From Aspidapion aeneum (lineage: Eukaryota; Arthropoda; Insecta; Coleoptera; Brentidae), in assembly GCA_963576565.1 (NCBI GenBank), contig OY755047.1, positions 35,059,851 to 35,123,850 of the forward strand: a stretch of DNA of 64,000 nucleotides. The letters run 5' to 3'. The notes below the pieces were generated by a model that made no database searches, was not told where the DNA came from, and saw only the letters and a program-made list of their open reading frames with translations. The stretch's first letter is position 1; every line of letters begins with the position of its first letter. Both the position numbers and the translations under genes were made by a program. Positions 59,390 through 64,000 of this stretch are shown here, piece by piece.

Positions 59390-59860
59390 ATAAAGATGGT
59401 CCTATAAAACTGTTATAATTAAAGTTTTTAAAAATAAATAAATATAAACTTTAGTCATTTAGTATTTTTCATTACTTTTGGTATTAACCAAAGTGTTTTA
59501 CAATAGGGCTAAAATGTTACCCTTAATCCTTTTGTTTTTATAGTGACCAGTAGTTTAATAGTAAATATGATTTATATAGGCGGCCATATAGAACCTAGTT
59601 TCCTTACGGTTTTTAAGTGAGTGGTAAATATAAATTTTAGACTTTTGGTTTTTGTCATTAGTTTTAGGCATTTTAAAAGGGTTTTATAGGACGGCTTAAA
59701 GTTAAAAGGGTTTTATAGGACGGCTTAAAGTTAGCCTATAATTCGTTTGTTTTGATAGTTACACATAGTTGCCTATTAAATATTGTTTAAGTAGATGCCA
59801 TATAAAACCTCGTTGCCTTAAAGGTTCTAACAGAAGTAAGTAAATACTTTCGGGTTTTAG
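59390..59860. repeat. Degenerate ~210-bp tandem repeat with an internal 29-bp tandem duplication
   Basis: Blocks starting at about 59504 and 59713 share a series of words in order: TTATAG or CAATAGG, CTTAA.CCTTTTGTTTT, TATAGT, AGATGCCATAT or GGCGGCCATATA, AAACCTCGTTGCCTTA or GAACCTAGTTTCCTTA, and GTAAATA. AAAAGGGTTTTATAGGACGG followed by CTTAAAGTT is duplicated exactly in tandem at 59674-59731. No gene is visible. Confidence 0.55.
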
Positions 59861-60069
59861 TTTTTTTTTATTACGTACTTCCGGTAAAAATAATAGATAT
59901 ACCTAGGTACAGATTGGGACCTACCTGCAACATTAATTATTTAAAGCACCATAATTAATAATTGTTGAGTTTCCGTTCTCTTGGGTAGGACCATATACGT
60001 AATATTCTAATACTCCCTGTTACCCATTTACATAATGGCTGGCATTTAATGCCGATGCGTTTACGTGAC

Positions 60070-60350
60070 GAATACAAAAATAAAATAATATACATGCGTA
60101 AAAGTATAACCAATCAGGACATTTTATCTTAAGAACCGCAAAAAGGATAGACTTATACCCATTGACATTGCTATTTCAAATATGTTTGCATTATGCATCG
60201 TATGGTATCGTAGATATTGCAATAATACGTACTATAGGGAAATAATATGCATATGTGTTTAAAAGCAACCAATCAGGTCATTTTTGCTTAAGGACCGCAA
60301 GGACTCATGTTTGCGTCATGAATTGGTCATTACCGTGGATATTGGAATAT
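60070..60350. repeat. Degenerate ~165-bp tandem pair
   Basis: Two blocks share AAATAATAT(A)CAT, AACCAATCAGG.CATTTT, CTTAAG.ACCGCAA, TTTGC.T.ATG and G..GATATTG.AATA in the same order, at about 60078-60225 and 60240-60350. Confidence 0.5.
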
Positions 60351-60453
60351 TTTGTACATGGGTAGGACACCCAGGCCTAAAAAAGTCTAACCTTCTCGAT
60401 TGTTTGCACAATAAAAAGCATTTAAAAGTATTCAATTAAACGCTTTTAACACT

Positions 60454-60545
60454 CAACAAAATGACTTATTTGATGTTTTGCCGCCCCACGAGTTTTTCAG
60501 TCAACAACATACACATTGGGGGGCAAAACATCCAAGAATTTTGTT
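60454..60545. repeat. Imperfect inverted repeat / hairpin
   Basis: CAACAAAATGACTTATTTGA, TGTTTTGCCGCCCC (from 60454) pairs with GGGGGGCAAAACATCC, AAGAATTTTGTTG (to 60545) with small gaps, leaving a loop of about 26 bases. It may be a miniature foldback element. Confidence 0.55.
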
Positions 60546-60963
60546 GCTCGTTGTGACATTTGTTTTTTGGTCAAGGCGAGACCTGAGATTTTAAAAACAT
60601 ATGTTTTTCCTTTACGCTCCCTGTGGGTCAAACATGTAAGTTTTTATGACAGAAAAAAATAATTACTTCAAAATCGATATGGGTGACAAATTTCATTACT
60701 CTAGCTCAAACCATTCAGAATTAAAAACGTGTTTTATTTTGATAAATTTTTTATTTTATGTATTGTTTTTTTTAATTAAATATTTGTAAAGTAGGTATTG
60801 TCAGATTCTTTGTTTAAATGTTTAATGAAACCCATCGTATATCGCCGGGGACTCACGATGTTATTCTTTTTTACGTCACCAATCGCCACCCTGCCAACAA
60901 ACTCAACGTGTCTCGGGATGTTCGTGGTTTCAGGATATTCTCGGTGGATTGTTTTGAAACCGA

Positions 60964-61714
60964 CCCAGGTAGCAAGGGGTCATCAAATGACGTCTTTTTT
61001 TCGTCGAAAAGTGGTAATTTGGATGACCAGCAGGTCATCTATCAAAAAATGTTGTTTTTAAGGCGTCAGTTACTTGACGTCTTTTCGTAGTGTAGTTTTT
61101 GACGTCTGAAAAACGTCATATATTAGTCACTACCCACACTGCACACTTTGTCCAAGGGACATACACTCATACTTACATAGATGGTGCCCCAGTCAGTACT
61201 TGACCGGATTTATACGGAATGTGGGGGTACGTATATAAAATAAATTAAATATTAAATCAAGACTAACTTCAAGGCTTCTTTCGCTTCAAGGTGGAGATGT
61301 GTAAGTCTAGGTATAGGTCTATTTTGATCTGTACCGCACAGACGAACACCGCTGTACCTGTTCCAGTACTTCCAGGTCTAAGTCACAGAAGAGTCACCTT
61401 CTGTGTCCAAGTTTCCTTCAGTGTTCTCAACTGCAGGGACTATTTCATATATTCAGACGAGTTTAATAAAAGTCATAAATAGGTTTGTGTCTGTCATATA
61501 TATAGAGATCACTGGTGTCTGTGTGTGTGTGTGTGTGTCTAATGTTCTGATTTGGTCCCAAATACGTCATATTGCTGACGTCTTTCAAACGTCTAAAAAT
61601 GACGTCATTTTGGGTGTGTCTTTTAAACGTCATTTAAAGGCAGATTAGAGACGTCAATGGTCATTAAAAATGACCTGTTTTTGCCGTTTAAAAAACGTGA
61701 CTTTGCTACCTGGG
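60964..61714. mobile_element. TIR element with clustered ACGTC subterminal motifs
   Basis: CCCAGGTAGCAA (60964-60975) is matched by TTGCTACCTGGG (61703-61714). The motif ACGTC or GACGT occurs at least nine times, clustered in the outer ~130 bp at both ends (for example TGACGTC near 60989 and 61577). Motifs of this kind are usually transposase-binding sites; they also look like CRE sites. The centre holds a (GT)n run at 61515-61541. Noncoding. Superfamily unknown. Confidence 0.65.
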
Positions 61715-62029
61715 GACACCCTGTATAAATATTTATGAGTTAAAACAAAACTACTAAGGTTTTTTGTTATTCTACATTTTATGTCCTCCGGAATTATTTT
61801 TTTTGCAAAAGGTAGAATAAAAACAATCTCTCAAAACAACCCCTTTAGGCTGCGTAGCTAAAATAGCTTTGACATTTAAAGCAGCTAAATAAGTTCTTTT
61901 CACGTAGCTTGTTAAACAATAAATCTAGCACGACACTAAATATAAAAACATTTTAATAACGTCATCTTCATAATGAAAAAGAAGCTTAATAACACTTGTT
62001 CTGACGTTTCTGATCTTATGTGTTTCTAA
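61715..62029. other. No gene; short word shared with 63396
   Basis: TTTGACATTTAAAGCAGCTA at 61868-61887 recurs exactly at 63396-63415, suggesting ends of a common repeat. Nothing else is seen. Confidence 0.4.
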
Positions 62030-62472
62030 CAATAGATAGTTTAAGTTATGCTACGTATTTTTACGTAAGCATGAGATTTGACAGTTACGCAAGCGCACTT
62101 CGTCACACCGTCGTCAAGGTCACGTTAGGAACTTACGAACTTACGTTAGCTTACGGCAGTCTGCGGACACCTTAACGTTACCAAAGAATAGAATTGGTTG
62201 ATTGACCGATCGAAAAATGAGGCCTAGACGATAATTTCCGCTTCCAGTACAAACAATTCTTTGCAAATATATTCCTTCTGTAGTTGAAAAGACAAAAAAC
62301 AAAATTGTAACATCAAAAAAGCACAGTGCCGAATTCCATATTCTCTGCTATTAGTAGCCTTGTTATGGTAACGTAAAAACATTCAACTTAAACTCAAATT
62401 TGGAACAAAACGTAGAGCGCTTAACGTGCAGTTTTACGTAAAAATACGTAGCACAACTTAAACTATCTATTG
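62030..62472. mobile_element. MITE with ~39-bp TIRs
   Basis: CAATAGATAGTTTAAGTT, then TGCTACGTATTTTTACGTAA (62030-62068), is matched inverted at 62434-62472 with a single mismatch. The interior is 365 bp and noncoding, with several ACGTTAG words. The target duplication is unclear. Confidence 0.82.
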
Positions 62473-63450
62473 AAAATAAATTGTTTTTCCAACATCCAGA
62501 AACAAATGTTTTTTTTTAATGTTTTGCAAGCGTTAAAAAAATACTAATTTTTTACAATGTAAAAGAAATGTTTTTCTAACATTGAAAAATGAATATTTTT
62601 TTAACATTGAAAAAATAAATATTTTTTAAATATCTGGGTAGGTAATTTAAATAACGTAAATAAATTTCTTCTATTTTGGAAACGCAGAGCAGCAAGAGTC
62701 CCTTAAGGTTTTCGTGAACTTGACAATCAGTGAAGGAAATTCGGCGTCGTAGCTTCTAAAAATTAAATTTAAAATCTATGTAAACAATAATTTTGTAGTA
62801 AGTGCCTCGATGCGAGGCCAAACGAATGCCTCATTTGTATTCATGCTGAAATGAATACTCGCCTTGACGCAAACGATATTCAACTGAATGCTCGTTTGAA
62901 GTTCCCACTCTGATCGAATGATTCAGCATGCCACGGGTCCATGCATGTTGCTGTTAGCCACGCCTTTAAAGCACGTACATAAAAGTATGCTCGTTCGGCC
63001 TCGCAGGGATGCAGAATTCGCATTCCTCGCTGCGACGCCGAACGCGTATATGTATGTGTACGTGCCTTAAATTCCGACGGCTAATCAGCTAAGGCGACTT
63101 GTCGCATTCCCTCTATGACGACATATAACGTTAATATGCGATATTCCATAAAAAAACTTTTTTTTTAATTTAGTTTACTTTTCTTACCTTATTTTGTGGT
63201 GCTTTATTTAAATCACTGCATACCTATTTATTGTTCTTTAACTATACCATCTTTCCCACACATCTCATTTGACACACATAGAATTTGCCATGTTTATTTT
63301 TACAAAAGGCAAAGCAGTAAGAAAATAAAAACATAACGGACAAGTCAGTTTAAAGGACCAACCAACACCAACACTAGCTTGGCTAATAATGTAAGTTTGA
63401 CATTTAAAGCAGCTAGCTTATCTAAAGTTACCTATGCTTTCGCTACGCAT
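62473..63450. other. No gene; GC-richer palindromic block
   Basis: The block 62800-63080 shares GCGAGGCCAAA.GAATGCC and GCATGCC...GGTCCATGC with 11538-11730 and includes the palindrome GCCTCGATGCGAGGC. It may be the same repeat family as 11492-12357. An AT-rich degenerate short repeat (GTTTTTCTAACATTGAAAAA) lies at 62500-62640. Confidence 0.4.
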
Positions 63451-63452
63451 GC

Positions 63453-63695
63453 ATAGTCTAACATATACGCATTTGTAATGACGTCACCAGTTGAGAAAAA
63501 AACGTATGGCGTAGATATTTTTGCCAATCAATGTTTTTTGATTGACAGTGACGGATACTTCACAGAACCAATTACCTACCTATTTGAATCATAGACACTA
63601 CTTTTTTTAAAAGTTTATTGTCACCGCTGTTTATAATATACTAAACAAAGATAAACCAAAATGACGTCATTACAAATGGGTATAAGTTGGACTAT
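63453..63695. mobile_element. Short TIR element (~243 bp)
   Basis: ATAGTCTAACATATACGCAT, TTGTAATGACGTCA (63453-63486) is matched inverted at 63662-63695 (TGACGTCATTACAAATGGG, TATAAGTTGGACTAT) with about three differences. TA lies at both ends. Noncoding. Confidence 0.75.
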
Positions 63696-64000
63696 ATTTA
63701 TTTTGCTATAGGAACAACATAATATACTGCGCTTAAGTATAATATTTGTTCAATCGAAAAAAAAAAATTCTGTGTAGATCTGAATTAATTTTGGACTGCA
63801 ATTCTTCTGTCCCTGAATAAATACGTGGTTTTTCCTCAGCTCTTTGTCACCCTTGTCTTCCAGACCGTAAATTATTCGAGCGAATTAAAATTGGACACTA
63901 TCGCTGGACGCGAAAAAGAAATAAACACGATTGGACTTTTGTGTTTGACTTAGTTTATATTTTATCTTAAAAATAAAAACAAAGAAACAAAGGAATAGAA
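63696..64000. other. No recognisable feature
   Basis: Short AT-rich end of the window. Confidence 0.4.

Noticed and set aside
60798..61090. Two overlapping ~90-codon frames
   Set aside because: They overlap each other in different frames, enter the ACGTC TIR element, and have no domain.

Overview
This is a window of AT-rich eukaryotic nuclear DNA, almost certainly from an arthropod and probably an insect with a large, transposon-rich genome. A beetle is my guess, but nothing here fixes the species. I find no intact host gene, tRNA, rRNA, operon or CRISPR array. Every reading frame I can support belongs to a mobile element. The lineages present are non-LTR retrotransposons of several clades (CR1/Daphne-like, Jockey-like, RNase H-bearing I/R1-like, two RTE-like), Penelope-like elements with GIY-YIG endonucleases, and Tc1/mariner transposases. 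Around them lie many non-autonomous elements recognisable only by structure.

Layout: 1-440 long-TIR element; 550-3530 CR1-like LINE (minus); 4090-4330 RTE scrap; 7040-7440 fragment of a retroelement C-terminal domain; 9644-11221 two tandem copies of a hairpin-ended repeat with a CTGT core; 11492-13542 TIR elements; 16080-17290 RTE relic (plus); 17311-19228 a third copy of the hairpin-ended family, carrying a 1.4-kb (GACA)n array; 19285-20013 TIR element with TACGAC subterminal repeats; 20986-22095 Penelope-like element (minus); 22421-23698 tandem 514-bp units, each with a complete hammerhead ribozyme; 23981-24148 (TTCGG)n; 24425-24882 and 25920-26770 Tc1/mariner relics; 27730-29500 RNase H LINE end followed by a Penelope-like 3' end; 31030-32590 internally deleted RTE-like LINE; 33669-35692 and 41355-43136 two copies of one TIR element, each with a different MITE inserted; 36945-37279 a 271-bp tandem repeat with a second hammerhead-like fold; 37383-37982 hairpin-ended copy; 38968-40106 long inverted-repeat element; 40230-40660 Penelope RT fragment; 43055-46506 exact 1,727-bp tandem duplication inside an RTE relic; 48667-48900 and 49025-49245 small repeats; 50171-52713 Jockey-like LINE with TSDs; 52985-53620 RT relic; 53800-54899 RNase H LINE with TSDs; 56042-57479 two opposed hairpin-ended copies; 59390-63695 degenerate tandem repeats and several TIR elements.

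The most interesting system is at 22.4-23.7 kb. Two direct 514/515-bp units, a partial unit and an inverted partial unit are bounded by a 13-bp target-site duplication. Each full unit encodes, on the minus strand, a type I hammerhead ribozyme with all core bases and three paired helices. This is the architecture expected of an animal retrozyme or a Penelope-derived element: a tandem transcript would cleave itself into unit-length RNAs. Degenerate hammerhead-like folds also occur at the 3' ends of the nearby Penelope-like elements and inside a separate 271-bp repeat at 37 kb. All structures were read by eye; nothing was folded or searched computationally.
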